This document shows, piece by piece, positions 8,363 to 16,714 of a DNA stretch of 64,000 bases. Source of the DNA: Thauera humireducens (GTDB taxonomy: Bacteria > Pseudomonadota > Gammaproteobacteria > Burkholderiales > Rhodocyclaceae). A model generated the notes under the pieces. That model worked only from the letters and a program-made list of their open reading frames with translations, did no database searches and was not told the DNA's origin. The stretch covers positions 2,542,001 through 2,606,000 of the forward strand of contig NZ_CP014646.1 of assembly GCF_001051995.2 (NCBI RefSeq). The letters run 5' to 3'. Every line of letters starts with the position of its first letter. Positions within the stretch are counted from its first letter, which is position 1. The position numbers were made by a program, and so were the translations under genes.

Positions 8363-8998
8363 TCAGCGCGGTAGCGGATCCTTGTATTCCTCGACCTTGA
8401 TGCCGCGCATCTGGTATCCGGCACTCCCCATCTCCGATTCGACCCGGCCAACATTCAGCACGCCATTGACCCACACCGGCGACATGTTCAAACCCGCCGG
8501 CACGGGTTTGTCCGGAATCACGTGGATGAGCTGGTTGGCCGGTGGCGGCGGCACATGCACGCAGGCGCCGAAATAGGGCACGAGCAGGAATTCGCGGATC
8601 GTCTTGCCGTCGCTCTCGAGCGGCACCACGAAACCCGGGATACGCACCTGCTGGCCGGAGAAACGATCGACCACCGGTGCGCGATCCCATTCCGCACGCA
8701 TGCGTGCCATCACGTCGGCGACGCGCGGATCGTTGTCCTGCAGGTCGTCGAGATCCAGGTCCGCGAAGAATTTCTGCGGATCCCAGTCAGCCGGGATCAG
8801 GTCGTCCCAGCTGATCTCGCGAAAGCCCGCCCTGGCCGCGGCCTTGCCACTCTTCGCCGGCGCGGCGAGCCGGTCGCCCACCTTGTAGTCAGCGCCCGCC
8901 GCACTATCGGACTGTGCCGCGACCGATGCCGACAGGCCAATCCCGGCCGCCATCAGGACGGCCACGACTACAGACTGCAAACGTCTCGAAAACTCCAT
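8363..8998 (-). CDS. DUF3299 exported protein of the zinc (Zrg) operon
   Basis: 211 residues with a signal peptide (about 1-28, ending AQA-like VAAQ). The core carries the family signature FLLVPYFGACVHVPPPPANQ (one Cys, one His), plus DLDDLQDNDPRV. DUF3299 proteins are usually found beside a LolD/FtsX-like ABC pair and a ZrgA (DUF2796) protein in zinc-responsive loci, exactly as here. It starts right after the stop of the permease gene (2-bp gap). A periplasmic metal-handling or accessory role is inferred. Confidence 0.82.
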   Translation of the reverse strand: MEFSRRLQSVVVAVLMAAGIGLSASVAAQSDSAAGADYKVGDRLAAPAKSGKAAARAGFREISWDDLIPADWDPQKFFADLDLDDLQDNDPRVADVMARMRAEWDRAPVVDRFSGQQVRIPGFVVPLESDGKTIREFLLVPYFGACVHVPPPPANQLIHVIPDKPVPAGLNMSPVWVNGVLNVGRVESEMGSAGYQMRGIKVEEYKDPLPR

Positions 8999-8999
8999 C

Positions 9000-10286
9000 T
9001 CAGATCCTTATCGTCAGACCATCGGCCAGCGAGTAACGGTATGCACGCCAGGCCGGCACCAGGCTCGCCAGCAGGCTGGCAGCCATCACTGCGACGAGCA
9101 GACGCCACTCGCCTGCGGATGGCCAGCCCAGCCCAAGTTCGAGACCCCAACCCGCGGCCAGCCCGGGCGCCGCCAGCGCGCCCGCACCATACAGCAGCCC
9201 GAGACCGAGCACGATGCCCGCCAGCGACATCAGCACGCTCTCGAGCGCGAGCAGCACGAACACCTGCGGCGGACTGGCACCCAGTGCGCGCAGGATCGCC
9301 AGTTCGCGCCGGCGCTCGCCCAGGCTCGCAACCACCACGGCGACCAGGCCAGCCAGCCCCACGACCACCACCAGCGCCGACACCGCCAGCAGCGCCCGTT
9401 CGGCGACGCCGACCAGCGACCACAGTTCCTGCAGCGTGGCGCCCGGCAGGATCGCGGTCAGCGGCTCCTCGTCCATCGTGTTGATCTGACGCTGCACGCG
9501 GAACACCGCGATTCGGCTGTCGAGCCCGACCAGTGCGGCGGTGACGGACTTCGGGCTCAGATCGAACTTGCGCACATGCTCGGGGCCGATCGTCAGACCG
9601 GGGATCGGGGCGCCGCCGTGCCAGTCGACATGGATCGCCTCGATGCCCTCGAGCCCCACCAGCACCGCCCGGTCAACCGGCGTTCCGCTGCGCGCCAGCA
9701 CGCCGACGATGGGGAACGGCTTGTCGGCATGATCGGCGAAACGCGGGCCACCGTCCCCACCCAGACTGCCGTGGCTGAGCACGATCCGCTGACCGACGCT
9801 GTAGCCGAAACGCATCGCCACCTCGGCGCCGACGACCGCCTCGAACAGCCCCTCGGGCGCAGGCGCGAAGGGCCGCCCGTGCGCGAAAGCCAGCGCACGG
9901 TCCTCGCCGTGGCGGTAGTGGCGGAAGAAATCCGCTGTGGTGCCGACCACGCGCATGCCGCGGTGCGAGTCCCCGAGCGACAGCGGCACCAGCCACTTCA
10001 CCTGCGGCAACGCCGCCACGCGCTGCATGCTCTGCCACGACACGTTGTTGCTCGCGTGGCCGATGTGGAACACCGAGTACAACAGCAACTGCACCGCCCC
10101 GCCACGCGGGCCGACGATCAGGTCGGTGCCCGACACCGTCTGCGCAAAGCCATCGCGCGCATCGTTGCGCACGCGCTCGACCCCCAGCAGCAGCGACACC
10201 GACAGCGCGACTGCGACCACGGTGAGGAGCGCCGACAGACGCCGGTTGGCGATGCTGCGCAGGCTCAGGCTCAGTAGCGGCGTCAT
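9000..10286 (-). CDS. FtsX/MacB-type ABC permease of the zinc operon
   Basis: 428 residues. The first membrane helix is at about 18-35, followed by a large periplasmic domain (about 36-300) and three C-terminal helices (about 310-420), the FtsX/LolE/MacB layout. The chosen ATG at 10286 overlaps the stop of the ATPase gene by 4 bp; longer in-frame starts would run through that gene. With the ATPase and ZrgA it matches the ZrgBCDE-type transporter implicated in zinc uptake in Vibrio; mechanism is not established by sequence. Confidence 0.85.
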   Translation of the reverse strand: MTPLLSLSLRSIANRRLSALLTVVAVALSVSLLLGVERVRNDARDGFAQTVSGTDLIVGPRGGAVQLLLYSVFHIGHASNNVSWQSMQRVAALPQVKWLVPLSLGDSHRGMRVVGTTADFFRHYRHGEDRALAFAHGRPFAPAPEGLFEAVVGAEVAMRFGYSVGQRIVLSHGSLGGDGGPRFADHADKPFPIVGVLARSGTPVDRAVLVGLEGIEAIHVDWHGGAPIPGLTIGPEHVRKFDLSPKSVTAALVGLDSRIAVFRVQRQINTMDEEPLTAILPGATLQELWSLVGVAERALLAVSALVVVVGLAGLVAVVVASLGERRRELAILRALGASPPQVFVLLALESVLMSLAGIVLGLGLLYGAGALAAPGLAAGWGLELGLGWPSAGEWRLLVAVMAASLLASLVPAWRAYRYSLADGLTIRI

Positions 10287-11014
10287 GCGCCCGCCTCCGC
10301 CACGACCCGGTTGAGCTGCACCAGATCGACGACGCGGTCGAAATGGTGCGCCAGGCGCAGGTCGTGGCTGACGAAGAGCAAGGCCGCACCGGCCTCGGCG
10401 CACTCGTCGAGCAGCAGGTCGATGAAGGCCTGCTGGCGGTCGGCATCGAGCGCAGACGTCGGCTCGTCGGCCACGATCAGCCCCGGCTGGCCGATCAGCG
10501 CCCGGGCGGCGGCAACACGCTGCTGCTGGCCGACCGACAGTTCCGCCGCCGGCCGGTGCAGGACCGCGCCAAGCTCGAGCCGGCTGGCCAGACGCTCGGC
10601 TTCGGCGTCCGCCGACGTACCGCGCGCGGCCAGCCGTGCCCGCCGCGTGGCAGAAAATCGACAGGCGAGCAGGATGTTGTCGCGCGCCGACAGATAAGGC
10701 AGCAGGTTGAAGAGCTGGAACACGAAGCCCAGGTGGTCGGCACGAAACCGATCGCGCGCGCCCGCCGACAACTGCGCCAGCGGCTGCCCCGCAATGCTGA
10801 CCGTACCCGCCTGCGGCAGGATCACGCCGCCCACCAGCGACAGCAGCGTGGTCTTGCCGCTGCCGCTCGGTCCCCTCAGGAACACGCGCTCGCCAGCCTC
10901 GATCTCGAACTGCTCGATCGACAGGCAGTCATCCGCCGCACCGGGCCAGCGATAGCGCATCGCCGCCACGCCGACGGCCGGCACAGCCTGCGCCGCAAGC
11001 GTCTCGCGCTGCAT
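10283..11014 (-). CDS. LolD/MacB-type ABC ATPase of the zinc operon
   Basis: 243 residues. Walker A GPSGSGKTT (about 44-52), Q-loop in FVFQLFNLLPYLSA (typical of the LolD/FtsE subfamily), signature LSVGQQQR (Val in place of the usual second Gly-side residue), Walker B LIVADEPTSALD and H-switch SHDLR. The ATG at 11014 overlaps the zrgA stop (ATGA), so the four minus-strand genes are tightly coupled. Powers the adjacent FtsX-like permease. Confidence 0.88.
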   Translation of the reverse strand: MQRETLAAQAVPAVGVAAMRYRWPGAADDCLSIEQFEIEAGERVFLRGPSGSGKTTLLSLVGGVILPQAGTVSIAGQPLAQLSAGARDRFRADHLGFVFQLFNLLPYLSARDNILLACRFSATRRARLAARGTSADAEAERLASRLELGAVLHRPAAELSVGQQQRVAAARALIGQPGLIVADEPTSALDADRQQAFIDLLLDECAEAGAALLFVSHDLRLAHHFDRVVDLVQLNRVVAEAGA

Positions 11015-11577
11015 CACAGGGGCAGCTCGGCCTGCCCGGCCTTCAGCACCGCCGCGCCCTGCCCGCGGGCAGTCGCCCGCTCCGCCCGCAGCTCCCGCAA
11101 GCGGGGAAAGGCGTCGAAAAGCCCAATGCGCAGGCTCTCCAGTGCCGCCGGCCGGGCGCACTCGAACCGATACCCTGCCACCAGCTCCGCGTGCCCGTCA
11201 CTTGCCGGTTCGGCATGCGCATGGGCGTGGTCATGGCCATGGTCGTGGTGCTTGCCCTGCAGCCAGGGCGAATCGAGCGCGACATCCGCCAGGCGGCAAT
11301 TCGCCGCCGCGGATGGCTGGAACAGCCCGGCACCATTGCGCAGCGCCGCCTCGGCATCGGTCATCGCCTTGCGCTCGGCCGGCGTGCGGGGCGGGTGCTC
11401 GAAGCCCACCAGATTGTCGAGCGGACTGGCGAACTCGACGACCAGCGCCTCGCCCTCGGCCACGACCCGCAACTCGGCAACGCCATGCTCGTGCGCCGCA
11501 TGCGCATGCTGAGCCCGGGCGGGGGCGCCGGCGACAACGCCGGCAAGCACGACGGCGGCAAGGACTGCAGATTTCAT
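11014..11577 (-). CDS. zrgA: ZrgA-family (DUF2796) periplasmic zinc protein
   Basis: 187 residues: signal peptide about 1-22 (ending ARA), HAHAAHEHG immediately after it, and a second His-rich run at about 110-122 in the middle. The pattern of a His cluster after the signal, FASPLDNLVGFEHPP, and a central His loop is that of DUF2796/ZrgA. Start at 11577 has GGGAG upstream. It is the first gene of the operon and lies next to a Zur-box-like dyad, so zinc repression is expected. Likely captures periplasmic Zn for the ABC partner. Confidence 0.88.
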   Translation of the reverse strand: MKSAVLAAVVLAGVVAGAPARAQHAHAAHEHGVAELRVVAEGEALVVEFASPLDNLVGFEHPPRTPAERKAMTDAEAALRNGAGLFQPSAAANCRLADVALDSPWLQGKHHDHGHDHAHAHAEPASDGHAELVAGYRFECARPAALESLRIGLFDAFPRLRELRAERATARGQGAAVLKAGQAELPL

Positions 11578-11617
11578 GTCATCTCCCAAAGCGGTCACGT
11601 ACTGACGACCCATTCAA

Positions 11618-11634
11618 ATGCTACAATGTTGCAT
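11618..11634. promoter_or_regulatory. Zur box between zrgA and zur
   Basis: ATGCTACAATGTTGCAT is a 17-bp dyad with 7 of 8 symmetric pairs. It lies in the 84-bp divergent gap between zrgA (minus) and zur (plus) and overlaps TACAAT (11622-11627), a good -10 for zur. Recognition by Zur is inferred from placement and symmetry; it could control both operons and give zur autoregulation. Confidence 0.7.
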
Positions 11635-11661
11635 CAAAAGCCGGCCCACGACCAGACTGCC

Positions 11662-12126
11662 ATGCCTGATTACGCGCCTTACCGCCATCCCCTCCCCAGC
11701 GCCCGCGAGCTCATCTCGGCCCACGGCGGCCGCGTCACGCGCACGCGCATTGCGGTCATCGAGACCCTGCAGGCCGGCCAGCATCCCCTGTCGCACGACG
11801 AAATCGGCGCAGCCCTGACAGCCGCTGGCGTCGTGCACGACCGCGTCACGCTCTATCGCGCGCTCGACTGGCTGGTGGAACAGGGCATCGCACAGCGCAT
11901 TGCCGGCGGCGAACGCGCCTGGCGCTTCGAGATCCGCCACGATGGTGCGCACCGCCACGCTCATTTCCACTGCGACCGCTGTGGCCAGATCCTGTGCCTC
12001 GAGGATGTTCCGACCGAGAGCAGCCCGACACTTCCCGCGGGCTTCGAGTTGGACCGTGCCGAACTGGTTCTCCATGGCGCCTGTGCCGACTGCGGACGAC
12101 AGGGCATCAAGGCTGGGACGCGATGA
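11662..12126 (+). CDS. zur: Zur, zinc-responsive Fur-family repressor
   Basis: 154 residues. Winged helix at about 10-90 (HDRVTLYRALDWLVEQGI), a His-rich metal region (HRHAHFHC, 97-104) and two CxxC pairs (C104/C107 and C141/C144) forming the structural zinc site. First gene of the znu operon, hence Zur rather than Fur. An in-frame ATG at 11626 would fall inside the Zur box and the predicted -10, so 11662 is preferred although its ribosome site is weak. The stop overlaps the next start. Confidence 0.9.
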   Translation: MPDYAPYRHPLPSARELISAHGGRVTRTRIAVIETLQAGQHPLSHDEIGAALTAAGVVHDRVTLYRALDWLVEQGIAQRIAGGERAWRFEIRHDGAHRHAHFHCDRCGQILCLEDVPTESSPTLPAGFELDRAELVLHGACADCGRQGIKAGTR

Positions 12127-12347
12127 CGACACCGACCTCCCACGCGCACGAACACGCCCCCGCCGGCAGTCACGATCACCTGCCGTCCCACGTGCATTCG
12201 CACGCACCCTCGCACTCCCACGCGCCGTTGCTGGCGCGCGCCTTCCCGCCTCGCAGCCTGCTCGGCCTCGGCGTGCCCGCGCGGCTTGTGCTGGCAGCGC
12301 TCGCCACCGGCCTGCTGTGGCTCACCGTGCTGTGGGCCTTGAACTGA
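12123..12347 (+). CDS. Small His-rich single-pass membrane protein
   Basis: 74 residues. Residues 5-35 hold about ten His in HxH steps (SHAHEHA, HDHLPSHVHSH), then an Arg-flanked linker and one hydrophobic helix at about 53-72 (LVLAALATGLLWLTVLWAL). ATGA overlap with zur and a 1-bp gap to znuC place it inside the zinc operon. No named family recognised. A membrane-tethered zinc-binding or chaperone peptide is a reasonable inference. Confidence 0.78.
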   Translation: MTTPTSHAHEHAPAGSHDHLPSHVHSHAPSHSHAPLLARAFPPRSLLGLGVPARLVLAALATGLLWLTVLWALN

Positions 12348-12348
12348 C

Positions 12349-13173
12349 ATGCATCCCGTTCCTCCGCCGCTGATCCGCATCGAGAACCTCACGCTGGGCT
12401 ATGACCGCCATCCTGCGGTCCACCACCTGAGCGGCGACATTCCCGCGGGTGCCCTGGTGGCCGTCATCGGTCCGAACGGCGCCGGCAAGTCGACCCTGCT
12501 CAAGGGATTGGCCGGCGAGTTGCGTCCGATCGGCGGCCGCATCCTGATGCCGACGCTGCCACCCGGCGCGCTGGCCTATCTGCCGCAGCGCGGCGAGATC
12601 GACCACAGCTTTCCGGTATCGGTGTTCGACGTCGTCGCGATGGGCTTGTGGCGCGAGATCGGCGCTTTCGGCAGCCTGTCCCGCACACAACGCCAGCAGG
12701 TACGCGACGCGCTGGCCGCGGTGGGTCTGTCGGGCTTCGAGTCGCGCCCGATCGGCTCGCTGTCCGGCGGACAGTTGCAGCGCGCGCGCTTCGCCCGCCT
12801 GATCCTGCAGGACGCGCCCTTGATCCTGCTCGACGAGCCCTTCGCCGCCATCGACAGCCGCACGGTGGACGACCTCGTGCAGCTCATCGTCGCCTGGCAT
12901 CGCGAGGGGCGCACCGTGCTCACCGTGGTACACGACCTCGAGCAGGTGCGCCGCCATTTCCCCACCAGCCTGCTGCTGTCGCGCGAACCGGTGGCTTTCG
13001 GCCCGACGCCCCAGGTTCTCACCCCCGAGATGCTGGCGCGCGCGCGCCGCCTGTCCGAGGCCTTCGACGAAGACGCACCCGAGTGCCACATCGAGCTGCC
13101 GGAAGACACACCTTCCTTGGCCGCCACCGCTCACGCGCATCACGCCCCTGCCGGCACGCCTCACCGGCACTGA
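12349..13173 (+). CDS. znuC: Zinc ABC transporter ATPase ZnuC
   Basis: 274 residues. Walker A GPNGAGKST (about 44-52), signature LSGGQLQRARFARL, Walker B LILLDEPFAAID and switch His in VVHDLEQV. This is the metal-type (ZnuC/MntB) subfamily. The last 15 residues add a His-rich tail (AHAHHAPAG) not essential for ATPase function, another sign of zinc context. Third gene of the zur operon. Confidence 0.9.
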   Translation: MHPVPPPLIRIENLTLGYDRHPAVHHLSGDIPAGALVAVIGPNGAGKSTLLKGLAGELRPIGGRILMPTLPPGALAYLPQRGEIDHSFPVSVFDVVAMGLWREIGAFGSLSRTQRQQVRDALAAVGLSGFESRPIGSLSGGQLQRARFARLILQDAPLILLDEPFAAIDSRTVDDLVQLIVAWHREGRTVLTVVHDLEQVRRHFPTSLLLSREPVAFGPTPQVLTPEMLARARRLSEAFDEDAPECHIELPEDTPSLAATAHAHHAPAGTPHRH

Positions 13174-13217
13174 GCCCGCCTCGCCTCACACCGCCGTCCA
13201 CCCGAGTTGCCCGCAAC

Positions 13218-14084
13218 GTGACCGAATTCCTGATCTCCCCCTTCACCGATTTCGCCTTCATGCGCCGCGCGCTGGCCGGCTGCCTGGCGCTCGCACTCGG
13301 CGCCACGCCCGTCGGCGTGTTCCTGCTGCTGCGCCGCATGAGCCTGATGGGCGATGCGATGAGCCACGCCATCCTGCCCGGCGCGGCGCTCGGCTATCTC
13401 GCGTTCGGCCTGTCGCTCGGTGCGATGACGATCGGCGGCATCGTCGCCGGCCTCGTCGTGGTGCTGGCCGCAGGCCTGGTGACGCGAGCCTCGGTGCTGA
13501 AGGAAGACGCGAGCCTCGCCGCCTTCTACCTGCTGTCGCTGGCAGCCGGGGTGATGATCGTGTCGCTGCGCGGGCGCAACCTCGACCTGCTGCACGTGCT
13601 GTTCGGCTCGGTGCTCGCGCTGGACGACGGCTCGCTGCTGCTGATCGCCTCGATCGCCAGCGTCACCCTGTTCTGTCTGGCGCTGCTGTTCCGGCCGCTG
13701 GTCATGGAGTGCTTCGATCCGGCCTTCCTGCGCGGCGTCAGCCGCTGGTCGCCGGTGGCGCACTACGGCTTCCTGATGCTCGTGGTGCTCAATCTGGTCA
13801 GTGGCTTCCATGCGCTCGGCACGCTGATGGCGGTGGGCATCATGATCCTGCCCTCGGCCGCCGCACGCCTCTGGGCGAAGGGGCTGCCGATGTTGCTCAC
13901 GCTGGCGGTGCTGTTCGCCTTCGGCAGCGGCGTGGCCGGCCTGCTGCTCTCCTTCCATGCCGACGTGCCTGCCGGGCCGGCCATCGTGCTGGTGTGCGGC
14001 GTGGTCTATTTCTTCTCCCTGCTCGCCGCGCCCGGCGGACTGCTGGTCGGGCGACTGCCCGTCCGTCATCACCTCAAGTCCTGA
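13218..14084 (+). CDS. znuB: Zinc ABC transporter permease ZnuB
   Basis: 288 residues, about eight membrane helices, of the ABC-3 metal permease family (GVFLLLRRMSLMGDAMSHAILPGAALG near residues 35-60 is the family hallmark). A GTG start at 13218 gives the usual N-terminus before the first helix; ATG at 13260 would remove it. It lies 44 bp after znuC and 35 bp before znuA. Confidence 0.9.
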   Translation: MTEFLISPFTDFAFMRRALAGCLALALGATPVGVFLLLRRMSLMGDAMSHAILPGAALGYLAFGLSLGAMTIGGIVAGLVVVLAAGLVTRASVLKEDASLAAFYLLSLAAGVMIVSLRGRNLDLLHVLFGSVLALDDGSLLLIASIASVTLFCLALLFRPLVMECFDPAFLRGVSRWSPVAHYGFLMLVVLNLVSGFHALGTLMAVGIMILPSAAARLWAKGLPMLLTLAVLFAFGSGVAGLLLSFHADVPAGPAIVLVCGVVYFFSLLAAPGGLLVGRLPVRHHLKS

Positions 14085-14119
14085 TTGCCCCGCCTCCCCT
14101 GTCTCACGGAAACAGTCCC

Positions 14120-15055
14120 ATGAAGAACACCCGTCTTATGCAGCGCCAGCTCGCCGGCCTCTGCGCCCTGTTCGCCCTTTCGAGTTCGGCCGCGCTGGCC
14201 CAGACGCCACCGCTCGAGGTCACGGCCAGCTTCAGCATCCTCGGCGACCTGGTCCGTCAGGTTGGCGGCGACAAGGTCAGGGTGCGCACCCTGGTCGGCC
14301 CCGACGAAGACGCTCACGCCTTCCAGCCGCGCCCGTCGGACGCGCGCGACATCGGCGCCTCGGCGCTCGTGGTGGTCAACGGCCTTGGCTTTGACGACTG
14401 GATGACGCGGCTGGCGCGCTCGGGCGGCTACAAGGGCGACGTGGTGGTCGCCAGCAAGGGCGTGAAGACGCTCGAGATGGACGGCCACGGACACGACCAC
14501 GCGCACGACCACAAGCATGGGCATGCAGCCGACCCGCACGCCTGGCAGGACGTCGGAAATGCGCAGCAGTACGTGGCCAACATCACGGCAGCGCTGGTCG
14601 CGGCCGATCCGGCCAACGCGGAAACCTACCGGCACAACGCCGAACGCTATGACGGCGAACTGAAGGCCCTCGACGCCGAAATCCGCAGCGCCTTCGCCGC
14701 GCTGCCGGCCGAGCGCCGCAAGGTCGTGAGCTCCCATGACGCCTTCGCCTACTTCGGCGAGGCCTACGGCATCCGCTTCCTGTCGCCGGTCGGCGTGTCG
14801 AACAATGCCGAGCCGACCGCCAAGGGTGTCGCGCGCCTGATCGGGCAACTGAAGAAGGAGAAGATCCCGGCGGTCTTCATCGAGAACGTCGCAGATCCGC
14901 GCCTGATCGAGCGCATTCGCGCCGAAAGCGGCACCCGCGTGGGCGGCACGCTGTATTCCGACGCCCTTTCCGCGTCAGCCGGCCCTGCGCCCGACTACCT
15001 GTCGATGATGCGCTCGAACTTCAGGACACTTCACGACGTGCTCGTCGCCGAGTAA
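14120..15055 (+). CDS. znuA: Zinc-binding periplasmic protein ZnuA
   Basis: 311 residues: signal peptide about 1-28 (ending ALA), cluster A-I metal-binding fold with H66 (DEDAHAFQP), H140 (DPHAW) and later H/D ligands (SSHDAFAYF). A His/Asp-rich loop at about 121-136 (GHGHDHAHDHKHGH) is the mark of zinc-type ZnuA. Last gene of the zur-znu operon; supplies zinc to ZnuBC. Confidence 0.92.
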   Translation: MKNTRLMQRQLAGLCALFALSSSAALAQTPPLEVTASFSILGDLVRQVGGDKVRVRTLVGPDEDAHAFQPRPSDARDIGASALVVVNGLGFDDWMTRLARSGGYKGDVVVASKGVKTLEMDGHGHDHAHDHKHGHAADPHAWQDVGNAQQYVANITAALVAADPANAETYRHNAERYDGELKALDAEIRSAFAALPAERRKVVSSHDAFAYFGEAYGIRFLSPVGVSNNAEPTAKGVARLIGQLKKEKIPAVFIENVADPRLIERIRAESGTRVGGTLYSDALSASAGPAPDYLSMMRSNFRTLHDVLVAE

Positions 15056-15089
15056 GCCGGCAGCGGCCGGGCGCCGGGCCCGGCGCGCC

Positions 15090-15896
15090 TCAGCCGAACA
15101 CGCTGTGCAGCATCTTTGCGCACAGCGCCATGAGCAGGCCGGCAAAGATCTTCTTCAACGTGGCAACGGGCAAGCGGTGTGCGAGCGACGCACCAATCGG
15201 TGCCGCCCACATGCTCACCAGCGCCATCAGCACCAATGCCGGCACATAGACATAGCCGAGCGTGAGCGGCGGCGTGCCCGGCGCGTTCCAGCCATTGACC
15301 AGATAGCCGACCGTGCCGGCAATGGCGATCGGCAGGCCGATGGCCGCCGAGGTGCCAATCGCGTTCTGCACCTTGACGTTGCACCAGGTCATGAAGGGCA
15401 CCGACAGCGAGCCGCCACCGATCGCAACCAGCGCCGACACGCCGCCGATGCCCAGTCCGGCGACCGTCATGCCCGCCTTGCCGGGCAGGTCACGACTGGG
15501 CTTGGGCTTGATGTTGAGCAGCATCTGGATCGACACGTAGGCCATGAACACGGCGAAGAAGATCGCCAGCGCCGCCGTATCGACCCGCGAGGCGATGAAG
15601 GTCGCGCCGAAGGTGCCGACCAGGATGCCCGGCGTGATCTGCCGCACCACGTCCCAGCGCACGGCGCCATGGGCATGGTGCGCCCGCAGGCTAGACACCG
15701 AGGTCAGCACGATGGCCGCCATCGAGGTGCCGAGCGCCATATGGACGACCTGCTCGAGCGGGAAGCCCTGCGCCAGGAACAAGGTGGTCAGCATCGGAAC
15801 CATGATGCCGCCGCCGCCGACGCCAAGCAGGCCGGCGAAGAAGCCGACAACAGCCCCCAGCACGGGGTAGGTCAGCCACCAGATATCGAAAGTCAT
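15090..15896 (-). CDS. TauE/SafE family sulfite/organosulfur exporter
   Basis: 268 residues, about eight helices in two repeats, each opening with a Gly-rich turn (FFAGLLGVGGGGIMVPML at about 15-32; IGGVSALVAIGGGSLSVPFMTW near 155). This fits the TauE/SafE (DUF81) family. ATG at 15896 gives the usual short N-terminus; longer in-frame starts run toward the terminator. Substrate unknown. Confidence 0.85.
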   Translation of the reverse strand: MTFDIWWLTYPVLGAVVGFFAGLLGVGGGGIMVPMLTTLFLAQGFPLEQVVHMALGTSMAAIVLTSVSSLRAHHAHGAVRWDVVRQITPGILVGTFGATFIASRVDTAALAIFFAVFMAYVSIQMLLNIKPKPSRDLPGKAGMTVAGLGIGGVSALVAIGGGSLSVPFMTWCNVKVQNAIGTSAAIGLPIAIAGTVGYLVNGWNAPGTPPLTLGYVYVPALVLMALVSMWAAPIGASLAHRLPVATLKKIFAGLLMALCAKMLHSVFG

Positions 15897-15932
15897 GCGA
15901 ATCAGTCCGTTATGCATCAGGTGCCGTAGACG

Positions 15933-15964
15933 AAAAAGGCGCAACCCGATGGCTGCGCCTTTTT
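15933..15964 (-). terminator. Terminator after 6S RNA
   Basis: An 11-bp stem (15933-15943 with 15954-15964) with GC core GGCGCA and A/T flanks that make a T-run on the minus strand. It lies directly 3' of the 6S RNA. Confidence 0.8.
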
Positions 15965-15971
15965 TGTTTGG

Positions 15972-16157
15972 CCCCCCGCCTGTGCCGTCTCCGCCGGGCA
16001 TCCTGAACCATGGGTTCAGGGAGGTCGCATCCCTTCCGCTTCAGGATCACCCGCAGGGGGCGTTCACACCAGCGGCATCGATGGTCAGCAACCGTGTCTC
16101 TCGACTATTGGTTCAAGGAATCTACGACTTCGACGAACACTGCAGGGGATTGATCGG
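15972..16157 (-). ncRNA. ssrS: 6S RNA
   Basis: On the minus strand the 5' arm CCCCTGCAGTGTTCGTCG (16148 down to 16131) pairs imperfectly with the 3' arm ACGGCACAGGCGGGG near 15974-15990. This is the 6S closing stem with its UGUUCG/CGGCA core. Internal landmarks CCTTGAACCAATAG and CCCTGAACCCATGGTTCAGG are also 6S-like. It lies just downstream of zapA, the conserved location in proteobacteria, and upstream of a T-run terminator. It regulates sigma-70 RNA polymerase in stationary phase. Ends are approximate. Confidence 0.85.
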
Positions 16158-16175
16158 TATTGCCTATAGGCACCC

Positions 16176-16478
16176 TCAGAAGAGTTTTTCCTGCTGGGCC
16201 AGCACCCCGTCGAGGCGTGCTTTCATGAGTCCGATTCTACGCTTCACGCCCGGTATGTCAAACCCGTTGCCACGCTGGTGCTGCAAGAACTCATGGGCGA
16301 TGTTGAGGGCCGTCATGACTGCCAGCTTCTCGCCGGATGCGTTCGACTTGGCGCCAAGTTCGCGGAACTTGTCATCAAGATAAGCCACGGTTGCCAGCAG
16401 CGCGTCCCTTGTCTCGGGGGTGCAGGAAACGCGATATTCCTTCCCGAGCAACATCACGTCCAGATGATCCATCGACAC
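16176..16478 (-). CDS. zapA: Cell division protein ZapA
   Basis: 100 residues. N-terminal beta-rich head (LDVMLLGKEYRVSC) and C-terminal helix (LNIAHEFLQHQ...) typical of ZapA, an FtsZ-ring bundling protein. GTG at 16478 is used; ATG at 16472 (two codons in) is equally possible. Six bp separate it from the small coiled-coil gene upstream, and 6S RNA follows. Confidence 0.9.
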   Translation of the reverse strand: MSMDHLDVMLLGKEYRVSCTPETRDALLATVAYLDDKFRELGAKSNASGEKLAVMTALNIAHEFLQHQRGNGFDIPGVKRRIGLMKARLDGVLAQQEKLF

Positions 16479-16483
16479 GTTCT

Positions 16484-16678
16484 TCAGGCCTCCGGCAGTT
16501 TGTCGAGCAGGGCTTCGAGGCGCTCGATGGCCCGCTTGAGCTTGGCAGCAAGCTGGCGATTCTCCGCGTCGAGCTGGGTAACGCGGCCGTGCAGGCCGAT
16601 GTTCTCGGCCTTGACCCGGTCGTGCAGGCTGATGAGTTGCTCGAGCTGGGCTTCGAGCTGGGCGAGTTCGCTATCCAT
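16484..16678 (-). CDS. Small coiled-coil protein (TIGR02449/ZapB-like)
   Basis: 64 residues, almost entirely heptad helix (ELAQLEAQLEQLISL, RVTQLDAENRQLAAKLKRAIERLEALLDKL). Genes of this kind regularly precede zapA in beta- and gammaproteobacteria and are thought to act at the divisome. ATG at 16678 is preferred; an upstream ATG at 16714 would nearly abut the ilvD stop. Confidence 0.75.
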   Translation of the reverse strand: MDSELAQLEAQLEQLISLHDRVKAENIGLHGRVTQLDAENRQLAAKLKRAIERLEALLDKLPEA

Positions 16679-16714
16679 GGCGCCGATCGTAGACAGGGGA
16701 TCGCGGCCGGTCAA

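Noticed and set aside
8235..8690. A 151-codon minus-strand frame overlapping the DUF3299 gene
   Set aside because: Out-of-frame shadow; the frame at 8363-8998 has the signal peptide and family signature.
15071..15086. GC palindrome between znuA and the TauE gene as terminator
   Set aside because: The 16-bp palindrome leaves no loop unless inner pairs open, and no T-run follows on either strand.
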